DNA of 64,000 nucleotides from Brachybacterium kimchii. Lineage in GTDB: Bacteria; Actinomycetota; Actinomycetes; Actinomycetales; Dermabacteraceae. The notes under the pieces were generated by a model. That model was not told the DNA's origin. It did not search any database and saw nothing but the letters and a program-made list of their open reading frames with translations. The translations under genes were made by a program, and so were the position numbers. The stretch lies in contig NZ_CP097218.1 of assembly GCF_023373525.1 (NCBI RefSeq), positions 3,410,001 to 3,474,000 on the forward strand, written 5' to 3'. Below, in pieces: positions 1 to 7,732 of the stretch (its first letter is position 1; each line of letters starts with the position of its first letter).

Positions 1-204
1 CGTCGCGCAGCGTGGGCGGTCGGCGCCGTGCGCGGCGGGTGGACGGTGGCATGCGGCTGATTGTGCCACCGCGGGGTGCCGCGGGAAGCCGCTTGCCTGC
101 GGGGTCCGCAGGATCGGCGCGGCGGAGCGCCTCCTCCTGGCTTCCTCCCGGCAGCGGCGGCGGGGAACTTCTTGACGGCCGACGGGGGTCGTGGTGAGAT
201 CATC

Positions 205-216
205 TGCAACGTTGTA
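205..216 (+). promoter_or_regulatory. LacI-type operator before the GH51 gene
   Basis: TGCAACGTTGTA contains the perfect CG-centred palindrome CAACGTTG, typical of LacI-family sites. A possible promoter lies just upstream: TTGACG at 172-177, a 17-base spacer, then TGAGAT at 195-200, so a bound repressor would cover the transcription start. The same motif recurs at 13331-13342 before the arabinoside ABC operon. Positions 1-171 hold no gene I can support. Confidence 0.6.
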
Positions 217-238
217 GACGATGAAAGGCCCCGCCGCG

Positions 239-1753
239 ATGACCCGCACCGTCACCCTCGCCCTGCACCCCGCCTTCCGGGTCGCCCCCGTGCGCCCGCG
301 CACCTTCGGGGCCTTCGTCGAGCACCTGGGCCGCTGCGTCTACGGCGGCATCTTCGAGCCCGGCCACCCCGCGGCCGACGAGGCGGGCTTCCGCACCGAC
401 GTCCTCGACCTCACGCGCGAGCTGGGCGTCACCAGCGTCCGCTACCCGGGCGGCAACTTTGTCTCCGGGTACCGGTGGGAGGACGGCGTCGGCCCCGTCG
501 AGGAGAGGCCCGCGCGCCATGACCTCGCGTGGCACTCGACGGAGCCGAACACCGTCGGCCTCGACGAGTTCATGGCCTGGGCGGAGCGCGCCGGCGTCGA
601 GCCGATGTACGCGGTGAACCTGGGCACCCGCGGCGTCCCTGAGGCGCTCGACGTGCTGCAGTACGCCAACGCGCCGCAGGGCATCGCGCTCTCCGACGCG
701 CGCGCGGCCCACGGCCACCCCGAGCCCTACGGGATCCGCATGTGGTGCCTGGGCAACGAGATGGACGGCCCCTGGCAGACCGGTCACAAGACCGCCGAGG
801 AGTACGCGCGCACCGCCGCGGAGACCGCGCGTGCCATGCGCCAGGAGGACCCGGGACTCGAGCTCGTCGCCTGCGGGTCCTCGAGCTCGCAGATGCCGAC
901 CTTCGGCACCTGGGAGGCGACCGTCCTCGCCGAGACCTACGACCTCGTCGACATGGTCTCCGCCCACGCCTACTACGCCGAGAAGGACGGCGACCAGGCC
1001 TCCTTCCTCGCCTCGGCCGACGACATGGACCACTTCATCGACTCCGTCGTCGCCACCGCGGACCATGTCCGGGCCGAGCTCAAGGCCGAGAAGCGCATCA
1101 TGGTCAGCTTCGACGAGTGGAACGTCTGGTACCAGCACCGCGCCGAGTCCCGCCCGCCCGAGGGCGACGACTGGCCCGTCGCGCCCGTGCTGCTCGAGGA
1201 CACCTACAACGCGATGGACGCCGTGGTCGTGGGCAGCCTGCTGATCTCGCTGCTGCGCCACAGCGACCGCGTCGCCTCGGCCTCCCTCGCGCAGCTGGTC
1301 AACGTGATCGCCCCGATCATGACCGCGCCCGGCGGGGAGGCCTGGCGCCAGACCACCTTCCACCCCTTCGCGCTCACCGCCCGCCACGCCGCCGGCGAGG
1401 TGCTCGACGTGCGCATCGACGCCCCGACCTTCGCCAACGAGCGCTTCGGCACCTCGAGCGCGGCCGACGCCGTCGCCACCTGGGACGAGACCGCCGGGGA
1501 TCTGACGCTGTTCGTCGTGAACCGCGATCCCGAGCGCGAGCTCGACCTCGCCGTGAACCTCGCGGACTTCGGCGGCCTGTCCCTCGTCGAGGCGCTGACC
1601 CTCCACCACGAGGACCCCTACGCCGCGAACACCCAGGACGCGCCCGACACGGTGACGCCGCAGGCCAACGACTCGATCCGGGTCGAGGACGGCCGACTGT
1701 CCGGCGCGCTCCCCGCGATCTCCTGGAGCCTCGTGCGGCTGCAGCGGGGCTGA
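239..1753 (+). CDS. abfA: Alpha-L-arabinofuranosidase, GH51
   Basis: Retaining exo-enzyme that releases terminal L-arabinose from arabinan, arabinoxylan or arabino-oligosaccharides, probably in the cytoplasm since no signal peptide is seen. The TIM barrel and C-terminal beta domain fill 504 residues, the usual GH51 length. The acid/base is E174 in GNEMDGPW and the nucleophile E293 in SFDEWNVWY, almost the same numbering as characterised GH51 enzymes (E175/E294). ATG 239 is chosen because AAAGG lies 10 bases upstream; ATG 221 would add six residues and has no Shine-Dalgarno. The operator at 205-216 matches the one before the GH43 operon at 13412, so the two loci probably form one arabinoside regulon. 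Family certain; exact substrate inferred. Confidence 0.95.
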   Translation: MTRTVTLALHPAFRVAPVRPRTFGAFVEHLGRCVYGGIFEPGHPAADEAGFRTDVLDLTRELGVTSVRYPGGNFVSGYRWEDGVGPVEERPARHDLAWHSTEPNTVGLDEFMAWAERAGVEPMYAVNLGTRGVPEALDVLQYANAPQGIALSDARAAHGHPEPYGIRMWCLGNEMDGPWQTGHKTAEEYARTAAETARAMRQEDPGLELVACGSSSSQMPTFGTWEATVLAETYDLVDMVSAHAYYAEKDGDQASFLASADDMDHFIDSVVATADHVRAELKAEKRIMVSFDEWNVWYQHRAESRPPEGDDWPVAPVLLEDTYNAMDAVVVGSLLISLLRHSDRVASASLAQLVNVIAPIMTAPGGEAWRQTTFHPFALTARHAAGEVLDVRIDAPTFANERFGTSSAADAVATWDETAGDLTLFVVNRDPERELDLAVNLADFGGLSLVEALTLHHEDPYAANTQDAPDTVTPQANDSIRVEDGRLSGALPAISWSLVRLQRG

Positions 1754-1766
1754 ACGGTCGGCCCGC

Positions 1767-2135
1767 TCAGCCCTCGTCGGCGAAACGGCTGCAGGAGGGG
1801 CAGCGGGTGAGCAGGTCGTGGCGGCAGGTGCGCACGTGCTCGAGGAAGGACTCCGCGTCCGCGAGGCGCTCGCGCTGGGCGCGGATGCGTGAGAGGCGCT
1901 CCTCGATCACCTGCGCGCGCCCCGCCTCGTCGCGGTGCAGCACGAGGCGGATCTCCCCGAGCGAGAGCCCCACCTCCTGGCACGCGCGCAGCACCCGAAG
2001 CCGCCGCACCTGCTCCTCGTCGTACTCGCGGTGGCCCGAGGGTGTGCGCGAGGGCGAGACCACACCCATGTCGTCCCAGTGCCGCAGCACGTGGGTCGGC
2101 ACCCCGATGAGCCTCGCCGCATCCCCGATCCTCAT
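1767..2135 (-). CDS. MerR-family transcriptional regulator
   Basis: One-component activator/repressor of 122 residues. The N-terminal winged helix (residues 1-70, with MRIGDAARLIGV and the typical GHREYDEEQVRRL wing) is followed by a dimerisation helix (about 75-103). The tail carries C104, C112 and C115 in a C-x7-C-x2-C array, which could hold a metal, an Fe-S cluster or a redox switch, although spacing differs from SoxR. It is transcribed away from the hydrolase at 2189. The 53-base gap contains a textbook MerR promoter with a 19-base spacer (2151-2181), so the hydrolase is its likely target. Inducer unknown. Confidence 0.9.
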   Translation of the reverse strand: MRIGDAARLIGVPTHVLRHWDDMGVVSPSRTPSGHREYDEEQVRRLRVLRACQEVGLSLGEIRLVLHRDEAGRAQVIEERLSRIRAQRERLADAESFLEHVRTCRHDLLTRCPSCSRFADEG

Positions 2136-2150
2136 CGGACCATCCTGGCA

Positions 2151-2181
2151 TTGACCTCAGGTCGACCTGAAGTCCTAGCGT
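2151..2181 (+). promoter_or_regulatory. MerR-type promoter/operator for the hydrolase
   Basis: The -35 TTGACC (2151-2156) and -10 TAGCGT (2176-2181) are separated by 19 bases, the overlong spacing typical of MerR-activated promoters. The spacer holds the perfect palindrome TCAGGTCGACCTGA (2157-2170). The dyad extends to 2153-2174 with a single mismatched pair. Only seven bases separate the -10 from the hydrolase ATG at 2189, so the transcript should be leaderless. Confidence 0.8.
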
Positions 2182-2188
2182 CCTCGGC

Positions 2189-3118
2189 ATGGAGACGAAC
2201 ACGCGCACCCGGCTGCTGCCCGCGCCCACCATGGTCGACCTCGAGGGCGTCCGCACGGCGACCTGGCTCCTCGGGCCCCCGGAGGGACGGACGGAGGGAC
2301 GGTCGACGGGCCGGGACGTCGTGCTGTGCCATGGAACCCCCTGGTCGGCGAGGGTCTGGGCCGACGTCGCGACGGCGCTGGCCCCGGACCGTCGCGTGCT
2401 CCTGTGGGACATGCCGGGGTACGGCCGCTCCGAGATCGGGCCGCAGGTCCCGGTCGATCTCGCGACGCAGATGGACCGGCTTCGTCGGCTGCTCGACGAG
2501 CTCGGGATCGAGCGACCGCACGTGGTCGCCCACGACATCGGCGGCGCGGTCGCGCTGGGCGCCCACCTGCTGCACGGCCGGGACCTCGCCTCGCTGATGC
2601 TCTGGGACCCGGTGGTGCTCGAGCCCTGGGGGTCGCCCTTCTTCCGGCTGGTCGCGGAGCACGCCGACGTCTTCACCGCGCTGCCCCCGCGGCTGCACCG
2701 GGCGCTCGTGCGCGAGTACATCTCCGGTGCGGCGGGCGGCGAGGCGGGCGCCCCGCTCGACGCTGCGGTGCTCGAGCAGCTGGTGGAGCCCTGGACGACG
2801 CCCGAGGGGATCCCCGGCTTCTACCGCCAGATCGCGGCGCTCACGCCGGCCCACACCCGGCCGGTGGCGCGGAGCCTGGGCGCGGTGCGGTGCCCCGTCG
2901 CGATCGGCTGGGGCGAGGAGGACCCCTGGATCCCGGTCGAGCAGGCGGACAGGCTGGCGGCGGCGCTGCCGGGAAGGCCGACGCCTCGGCTCCTGCCGGG
3001 CGTGGGCCACCTCGCGCCCCTCGAAGCGCCCCGTGCCGTCGCGGAGGCCGTGCGGCAGTGGCTCGCGCGCCCCGAGTCCTCGGCGGGTCCCGAGTCCCAT
3101 GTTCAACCAAGGGGTTGA
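2189..3118 (+). CDS. Alpha/beta hydrolase with Asp nucleophile (epoxide hydrolase/dehalogenase type)
   Basis: A 309-residue alpha/beta-hydrolase. The nucleophile elbow reads AHDIGGAVA, placing aspartate (D116) where esterases have serine; this arrangement is known from epoxide hydrolases and haloalkane dehalogenases. The oxyanion motif HGTPW comes earlier in the chain and the catalytic His is in GVGHLAPLEAP near the C terminus. No signal peptide is seen, so it is cytoplasmic. The start is set by the -10 box seven bases upstream (leaderless). The divergent MerR protein probably induces it through the operator at 2151-2181, suggesting detoxification of an electrophile. The TGA stop lies inside the first ArsR operator (3103-3118). 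Substrate unknown. Confidence 0.88.
   Translation: METNTRTRLLPAPTMVDLEGVRTATWLLGPPEGRTEGRSTGRDVVLCHGTPWSARVWADVATALAPDRRVLLWDMPGYGRSEIGPQVPVDLATQMDRLRRLLDELGIERPHVVAHDIGGAVALGAHLLHGRDLASLMLWDPVVLEPWGSPFFRLVAEHADVFTALPPRLHRALVREYISGAAGGEAGAPLDAAVLEQLVEPWTTPEGIPGFYRQIAALTPAHTRPVARSLGAVRCPVAIGWGEEDPWIPVEQADRLAAALPGRPTPRLLPGVGHLAPLEAPRAVAEAVRQWLARPESSAGPESHVQPRG
3103..3118. promoter_or_regulatory. ArsR-type operator, distal copy
   Basis: TCAACC-AAGG-GGTTGA is a perfect 6-4-6 inverted repeat. An identical pair of half-sites recurs at 3149-3164, 46 bases centre to centre. Its last three bases are the stop codon of the hydrolase. It lies 73 bases upstream of the ArsR-like start and is probably bound by that protein. 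Confidence 0.7.
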
Positions 3119-3148
3119 TCACGGCCGCCGACGGGCGTACCGTCGTCC

Positions 3149-3164
3149 TCAACCCACCGGTTGA
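3149..3164. promoter_or_regulatory. ArsR-type operator, proximal copy
   Basis: TCAACC-CACC-GGTTGA is the second perfect 6-4-6 dyad, ending 11 bases before the ATG at 3176 and abutting the Shine-Dalgarno GAAGGA. Two identical half-site pairs flanking one promoter region indicate cooperative autorepression of the ArsR-SRPBCC-DinB operon. Confidence 0.75.
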
Positions 3165-3175
3165 CGAAGGACGTG

Positions 3176-3547
3176 ATGGACGACGATGAACTGACGAGGG
3201 CCTTCGCCGCCCTCGCCGACCCCACCCGGCGCGACCTGGTCTCCCGGCTCGCCCTCGGCGACGCCGCCGTCGGCGACCTCGCCGCCCCCTACGACATGTC
3301 CCTGCAGGCCGTCAGCAAGCACATCGCGGTCCTCGAGAGGGCGGGCCTGGTGACCCGCAGCCGCGACGCGCAGCGCCGCCCCGTCCGCCTCGACGCCGAG
3401 GCCCTGGGCGAGCTGACCGGATGGATCGACAGGCACCGGCGCGCGGCCGAAGCGCGCATGTCCCGCCTCGAGGACGTCCTCGCCGATCCCGGGACCGCCC
3501 CACCCGCCACCCCGACGCACGCACCCTCCGAGGAGGACCAGCCATGA
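3176..3547 (+). CDS. ArsR-family (SdpR-like) winged-helix repressor
   Basis: A 123-residue regulator with the ArsR opening FAALADPTRRDLVSRL and recognition helix MSLQAVSKHIAVLERAGLV (residues about 42-60). No metal-binding cysteines are present, so it belongs to the metal-independent ArsR group that often pairs with SRPBCC (AHSA1-like) proteins. ATG 3176 is preferred because AAGG lies five bases upstream; TTG 3161 is possible but falls inside the operator. It overlaps the SRPBCC gene by ATGA and probably represses the three-gene operon through the two TCAACC-N4-GGTTGA sites. Signal unknown. Confidence 0.92.
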   Translation: MDDDELTRAFAALADPTRRDLVSRLALGDAAVGDLAAPYDMSLQAVSKHIAVLERAGLVTRSRDAQRRPVRLDAEALGELTGWIDRHRRAAEARMSRLEDVLADPGTAPPATPTHAPSEEDQP

Positions 3548-4053
3548 GTCCCGATGCACCCCTGACCACCGCGCGCATCAGCGCCGACCCCGACCTGCCC
3601 GTCGTGCGCACCGCGCGCGACTTCCACGCATCGCCCCAGCAGGTCCTGCGCGCCCACACCGATCCCGAGCTCTTCGCCCGCTGGATCGGCCCGCACGACC
3701 TCACCACCCGCATCACCCGCTGGGACGCCACCACCGGCGGTGCCTGGGCCTACACGGCCTTCCGCACCGCCGACCCCGAGGGCGAGTCGTACTCCTTCCA
3801 CGGCAGCTTCCACGACGTGCTGCCGGACCGCATCGTCCAGACCTTCACCTACGACGCCTGGCCCGAGGCCGTGACCCTGGAGACCGTCCGCGTCGAGGAC
3901 CTCGGCGACGGCCGCACCCGTCTGCACGGGCGCTCCCTCTACGACTCCTTCGACTCCCGCGAGCAGATGCTCGCGAGCGACATGGAGAGGGGCGTCCAGC
4001 AGGGGTACGAGGCCCTCGACGCGCTCCTGACCGAGCAGGGCGAGCAGCGATGA
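3544..4053 (+). CDS. SRPBCC (AHSA1-like) domain protein
   Basis: A 169-residue START/SRPBCC-fold protein with the usual opening of an arginine-rich strand, F-x-A-S-P-Q-Q-V and a helix ending in W-I-G-P. These proteins form a deep hydrophobic cavity and are thought to bind small lipophilic ligands or act as accessory factors; enzymatic activity has rarely been shown. It sits between the ArsR repressor and a DinB-like protein with four-base overlaps on both sides, so the three are translationally coupled. ATG 3544 is fixed by the overlap. No transmembrane segment or signal peptide. Ligand unknown. Confidence 0.88.
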   Translation: MSPDAPLTTARISADPDLPVVRTARDFHASPQQVLRAHTDPELFARWIGPHDLTTRITRWDATTGGAWAYTAFRTADPEGESYSFHGSFHDVLPDRIVQTFTYDAWPEAVTLETVRVEDLGDGRTRLHGRSLYDSFDSREQMLASDMERGVQQGYEALDALLTEQGEQR

Positions 4054-4667
4054 CCGCGCCCCTCCCGCAGCTCGCTCCCGCCGAGGAGTACCGGGCCATC
4101 GCCGACCGCTTCGCCGCGACCGTGCGCGGCACCGCCGACTGGGACGCGCCCACGCCCGTCGTCGAGTGGCGGGCGCGCGACGTCGTCGACCACCTGGTGA
4201 CCTGGCTGCCCGCGGTCATCGAGGACGGCTCCGAGGTGCGCTTCACGCCGGGGCCGTCGGCCGCGGAGGACCCGGTCCGCGCCTGGACGCACCTCGACGA
4301 GCAGATCCGCAGGATCCTCGCCGACCCCGAGGTCTCCGCGCGTCCCCACTCGAACCGCCACACGGGGCAGGACCGTCCGGTCGGCGCCGTGATCGACGAG
4401 ATCTTCACCGGGGACGTCTTCTTCCACACCTGGGACCTCGCACGCTCGAGCGGCCAGGACGACCGCCTCGACCCCGACATGGTCCACGAGGCGCTCACCG
4501 GCATGAGCGCCATGGAGGAGTACCTGCGGCCGACGGGCCAGTTCGGGCAGCAGCAGCCCGTCCCCGAGGACGCGACCGAGCAGGAGCGGCTGTTCGCCTT
4601 CCTCGGCCGCGACCCGCGCTGGGCACCGCCGGGCTCAGGACAGGGCCGGCTCGGCCTCGGGAGCTGA
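4050..4667 (+). CDS. TIGR03086-type metal-binding protein (DinB/maleylpyruvate isomerase-like fold)
   Basis: A 205-residue protein with the four-helix-bundle pattern of TIGR03086: WRARDVVDHLVTW near residue 45, a D-E-I-F-T-G-D-V-F-F-H-T-W-D-L-A-R block near 115, and a C-terminal FLGRDPRW. Relatives bind a divalent metal through three histidines and some use mycothiol, but H residues alone do not prove that here. It is the last gene of the ArsR operon (ATGA overlap). Its final 33 bases overlap the end of the convergent MFS gene. Confidence 0.85.
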   Translation: MTAPLPQLAPAEEYRAIADRFAATVRGTADWDAPTPVVEWRARDVVDHLVTWLPAVIEDGSEVRFTPGPSAAEDPVRAWTHLDEQIRRILADPEVSARPHSNRHTGQDRPVGAVIDEIFTGDVFFHTWDLARSSGQDDRLDPDMVHEALTGMSAMEEYLRPTGQFGQQQPVPEDATEQERLFAFLGRDPRWAPPGSGQGRLGLGS

Positions 4668-6098
4668 CTGCGGCGTGGGGGTGCGCGACGACGGACGGCG
4701 CGAGATGCACAGCGTGACGCCGGCGGCCGCGAGCCCCGCGACCGCGCCCAGCGCGAAGCACAGGCGGAAGGCGTCGAGCGTGGGGATCGCCGTGCCGCCC
4801 AGCGGCATGGTGACCGAGGTGAGCACGATCGCCATCACCGCCCCGGCGCTCGTGGTGCCCATCGAGCGCATGAGCGAGTTCAGGCCGACGCCCGCGCCGG
4901 CCTCCGCCTCGGGCGCGTTCTCCATGATCAGCGTGGGCATGGCCGCGTAGGCGATGCCCACGCCGGCGGAGGACACGCAGGACGCGAGCATGAGCTGCCA
5001 CGGCGCACCGGTGAGGAAGAACGCGAGCACGTAGCCGGAGGCGAGCACGATCATGCCGATCGCGAGCGTGATGCGCCCGCCCAGGCGGTCCAGCATGCGG
5101 CTCGAGATCGGGGTGAAGGCGAGCATCATCAGGCCCGCCGGCGCCATCCAGAGACCCGCCTGCAGCATCGTCTGCTGCAGTCCGTAGCCGGTCGCGCCCG
5201 GCGCCTGGAGCAGCTGGGGCATCACGATCGACTGCGCCATCATCCCGAATCCGGCGAGCACCGCCGCGATGTTCGTGAGCAGGATCGGCCGACGGGCGGT
5301 GGTGCGCAGGTCCACCAGCGGGCTGGGGCGGCGCAGCTCGAAGCGGCCCCAGAGGAGCAGGACCAGCAGGCCGCCGAGGATGGTGCCGAGGGTCGCCGGG
5401 CTCGTCCATCCCCAGCTGCTGCCCTTGGACACGCCCACCAGCACTCCGACGACGCCGACCGCCATGCCGAGCGCGCCGAGCACGTCGAGGCGACCGGAGG
5501 CCGCGGCGGGCCGGTGGGGGAGCGCCGCTGCGGTCGCGAGCACCATGATGGCGGCGAGGCCGCTGGCCACCCAGAAGAGCGCGTGCCAGTCGTAGGACTG
5601 GGCGATCCAGGCCGAGATCGGGAGGCCCAGGGCGCCTCCGACGCCGAGCGTCGCACTGATGCCGGCCACGGCCGCATTGCGCAGGTGCCTGGGCATCACC
5701 TCGCGTACGAAGCTGATGGCGACGGGGATGTAGCCCATCGCCAGCCCCTGCAGCACGCGCCCCACGAGGACCGGGGCGAGGGAGTCGCCGAGCGCGCAGA
5801 TCAGCGAGCCGATGAGCAGGAGGACGGCGGAGCCGAGGAGCACGGGCTTGCGGCCCTTGAGATCGGCGAGCCGTCCCGAGACGGGCATGGCGACGCCGCC
5901 GGCGAGCAGCGTCGCGGTGACGACCCACGCCGCGTTGGAGGCGGAGGTGTCGAGCATGGTGGGCAGCTCGGGCTGAATCGGGATCACGAGCGACTGCATG
6001 AGCGAGGCGCTGAGGCTCGAGAAGCCCGCCACGGCGAGGATCAGCGCCGGGCGACGGGCGGCGGCACGTGGTGTCGCGGCGTCGGGTGTCGAGGTCAT
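4635..6098 (-). CDS. MFS multidrug-type exporter (DHA2-like)
   Basis: A 487-residue membrane protein with the drug:H+ antiporter signatures GRLADLKGRKPVLLG (loop 2-3) and RVLQGLAMGYIPVAISFVRE (helix 4-5); roughly 12-14 hydrophobic helices can be counted. GGAAGG seven bases before the ATG supports the start. It is divergent from the MarR gene at 6210, and the 111-base gap carries two palindromes that MarR probably binds, so it is likely repressed until a toxic ligand appears. Its 3-prime end overlaps the convergent gene at 4050-4667. Substrate unknown. Confidence 0.9.
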   Translation of the reverse strand: MTSTPDAATPRAAARRPALILAVAGFSSLSASLMQSLVIPIQPELPTMLDTSASNAAWVVTATLLAGGVAMPVSGRLADLKGRKPVLLGSAVLLLIGSLICALGDSLAPVLVGRVLQGLAMGYIPVAISFVREVMPRHLRNAAVAGISATLGVGGALGLPISAWIAQSYDWHALFWVASGLAAIMVLATAAALPHRPAAASGRLDVLGALGMAVGVVGVLVGVSKGSSWGWTSPATLGTILGGLLVLLLWGRFELRRPSPLVDLRTTARRPILLTNIAAVLAGFGMMAQSIVMPQLLQAPGATGYGLQQTMLQAGLWMAPAGLMMLAFTPISSRMLDRLGGRITLAIGMIVLASGYVLAFFLTGAPWQLMLASCVSSAGVGIAYAAMPTLIMENAPEAEAGAGVGLNSLMRSMGTTSAGAVMAIVLTSVTMPLGGTAIPTLDAFRLCFALGAVAGLAAAGVTLCISRRPSSRTPTPQSAPEAEPALS

Positions 6099-6129
6099 CG
6101 GGGCCTTCCGGAGAGTGCGAGCAGAGCGA

Positions 6130-6144
6130 TGTGTAAGTTACACA
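6130..6144. promoter_or_regulatory. MarR-type operator 1
   Basis: TGTGTAA-G-TTACACA is a perfect 7-1-7 palindrome, standing out by low GC content, 32 bases upstream of the MFS start. Its size and position between divergent marR and exporter genes fit a MarR site. Confidence 0.75.
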
Positions 6145-6152
6145 AGCAACGC

Positions 6153-6167
6153 TATGTAGGCTACACA
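6153..6167. promoter_or_regulatory. MarR-type operator 2
   Basis: TGTAG-G-CTACA (6155-6165) is a perfect 5-1-5 dyad, with a further matching T/A pair at 6153/6167. It lies 23 bases from operator 1 centre to centre, about two helical turns, so both dimers could bind one DNA face. It contains TAGGCT, a plausible -10 for the marR gene. Confidence 0.65.
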
Positions 6168-6209
6168 CTGCGCGACGGGAAGCCCATCCCGGGTGACGAG
6201 AGGAACGAG

Positions 6210-6677
6210 ATGACGGCGGACGAGAGCGACGCTCCGAGAGCGGACGTCGAGAGCGGCAGGCGTCTGGCCGGGCAGTACGCGAGGCTCGAGCGCTTCCGCC
6301 GCAGCCATCAGCAGAACATGCGGCTGGGGACCGCCGACCTGCGGATCCTCTGGCTGTTCACGGACGGGTCGCCGCGCACGCTCAAGGAGATCGCCCGCGA
6401 GCTCGGTCTCGAGCAGTCGACGGTCAACCGTCAGGTGAATGCGGCCGTGGCCGACGGGCTCCTCGAGAAGACGCGCCCCACGGCGGGCTCCGCCTTCCAC
6501 GTCGTGAGCACGGAGGCCGGCAGGGACGCCTTCGAGAAGGACGTCGCCATCTCCCTCCAGGGCTACGAGGCGGCCCTGCGCACCCTGGGGGAGGCCGACT
6601 CCTCGCAGCTGCTGGAGCTCCTCGAGCGATTCGTCGAGGCGTACGGATCTCTCGCCCCGGGGGACGACGCCTCCTGA
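6210..6677 (+). CDS. MarR-family transcriptional regulator
   Basis: A 155-residue winged-helix protein: helix-turn-helix around residues 50-85 (RTLKEIARELGLEQSTVNRQVNAA) followed by the wing TRPTAGSAFHVVSTEAGR. ATG 6210 has GAGAGGAACGAG upstream. It is transcribed away from the MFS exporter and both promoters are covered by the two palindromes at 6130-6167, a typical autoregulated MarR/efflux module. Ligand unknown. Confidence 0.92.
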   Translation: MTADESDAPRADVESGRRLAGQYARLERFRRSHQQNMRLGTADLRILWLFTDGSPRTLKEIARELGLEQSTVNRQVNAAVADGLLEKTRPTAGSAFHVVSTEAGRDAFEKDVAISLQGYEAALRTLGEADSSQLLELLERFVEAYGSLAPGDDAS

Positions 6678-6754
6678 CCTGCTCCGGTGCAGCACCCGGA
6701 GTCCCAGCTGGTGGACATCACCTGCGAATTCCCCACGTGAGAACAGAACGCGCC

Positions 6755-6760
6755 TAGGCT
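6755..6760 (+). promoter_or_regulatory. -10 box for leaderless gene at 6767
   Basis: TAGGCT lies exactly six bases before the ATG, so transcription should begin at or beside the start codon. No Shine-Dalgarno is present upstream of 6767. Confidence 0.65.
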
Positions 6761-6766
6761 CGGGGA

Positions 6767-7615
6767 ATGTTCTCGAACCTCTCCGCCGGAGCACTCGGCC
6801 TGGACCTCGACCTGCCCACCGCCGTCGACCTCGCCGCGAAGCACGGCTTCGGCGGCGTCGACCCCGACCTCGGACACTTCCGCTCGCTGGGCGGCACCGC
6901 AGCCGTCCGCGAGTTCGCCGACTCCGTGCGCGAGCGCGGACTGGAATGGGGCATGACGGGGCTGCCCGTGCCGCTCGATGCACCGGCCGAGGAGTTCCGC
7001 CGCGCCCTCGTCGATCTCCCCGAGAGCCTCGACCTGCTGACCGCCGCCGGCGTCACCCGCGTGGGCACCTGGATGCGGCCGATGCACGACGAGCTCGACC
7101 ACCGCCGCAACTGGCGACTGCACGCCGGGCGACTCGCCCTGGTCGCCGACCTGCTGGCCGACGCCGGCCTGCGCATCGGCCTCGAGTACATCGGGCCGAA
7201 GACCTTCTGGTCCACCGAGCGCTTCCCCTTCATCCACTCCCTGCGCGAGGCCCGCGAGCTGATCGCCGATTCGGGTGCCGACAACGTGGGCCTCATCCTC
7301 GACAGCTACCATTGGTACACCGCTGGCGAGGACGTCTCTGACCTCGAGGGCCTCACCGACGCCGACATCGTCTCGGTCGACATCAACGACGCCCGCGACG
7401 ACCGCGAGCGCGACGAGCAGCAGGACCTCGACCGGCGTCTGCCCTTCGCCACCGGCGTCATCGACGTCCCCGGCTTCATGGGCGCCGTGCGCGCGGCCGA
7501 CTACTCGGGCCCCGTGAAGATCGAGCCGTTCATGAAGGAGCTCGCCGAGCGCCCCGTCGACGAGGTGCTCGAGCAGATCTCGGGCCTCCTGGACCGCGCG
7601 ATCGCGGGGGAGTGA
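6767..7615 (+). CDS. Sugar phosphate isomerase/epimerase (xylose isomerase-like TIM barrel)
   Basis: A 282-residue AP-endonuclease-2/xylose-isomerase-like barrel. Expected metal-ligand positions are visible: Glu in GLEYIGPK (about residue 144), Asp/His in LILDSYHWY (about 178-182), the D-I-N-D strand and the C-terminal Glu in PVKIEPFM. Relatives interconvert ketoses or inosose-type substrates with a divalent metal. It appears monocistronic with a leaderless start and ends at a hairpin shared with the convergent GH130 gene. Proximity to glycan operons suggests sugar catabolism, but the substrate cannot be read from sequence. Confidence 0.85.
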   Translation: MFSNLSAGALGLDLDLPTAVDLAAKHGFGGVDPDLGHFRSLGGTAAVREFADSVRERGLEWGMTGLPVPLDAPAEEFRRALVDLPESLDLLTAAGVTRVGTWMRPMHDELDHRRNWRLHAGRLALVADLLADAGLRIGLEYIGPKTFWSTERFPFIHSLREARELIADSGADNVGLILDSYHWYTAGEDVSDLEGLTDADIVSVDINDARDDRERDEQQDLDRRLPFATGVIDVPGFMGAVRAADYSGPVKIEPFMKELAERPVDEVLEQISGLLDRAIAGE

Positions 7616-7690
7616 GCCCCGAGCGCGGGCGGACGCGGCGCCGCCCCTGAACCGGAGTCGTGCCGCGCCCGGCTCGCGAGGGCTCGTGAC

Positions 7691-7720
7691 GGGAGGCCCG
7701 TGCCGAACACAGGGCCTCCC
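7691..7720. terminator. Bidirectional hairpin between convergent genes
   Basis: GGGAGGCCC (7691-7699) pairs perfectly with GGGCCTCCC (7712-7720) around a 12-base loop. It lies between the ends of the isomerase (7615) and GH130 (7733) genes. No U tract follows, as is common in GC-rich actinobacteria. Confidence 0.6.
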
Positions 7721-7732
7721 CTCCTGTGGACC

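Noticed and set aside
1-204. Short open frames at the window start
   Set aside because: No ribosome-binding site or recognisable domain; they read as shadow frames.
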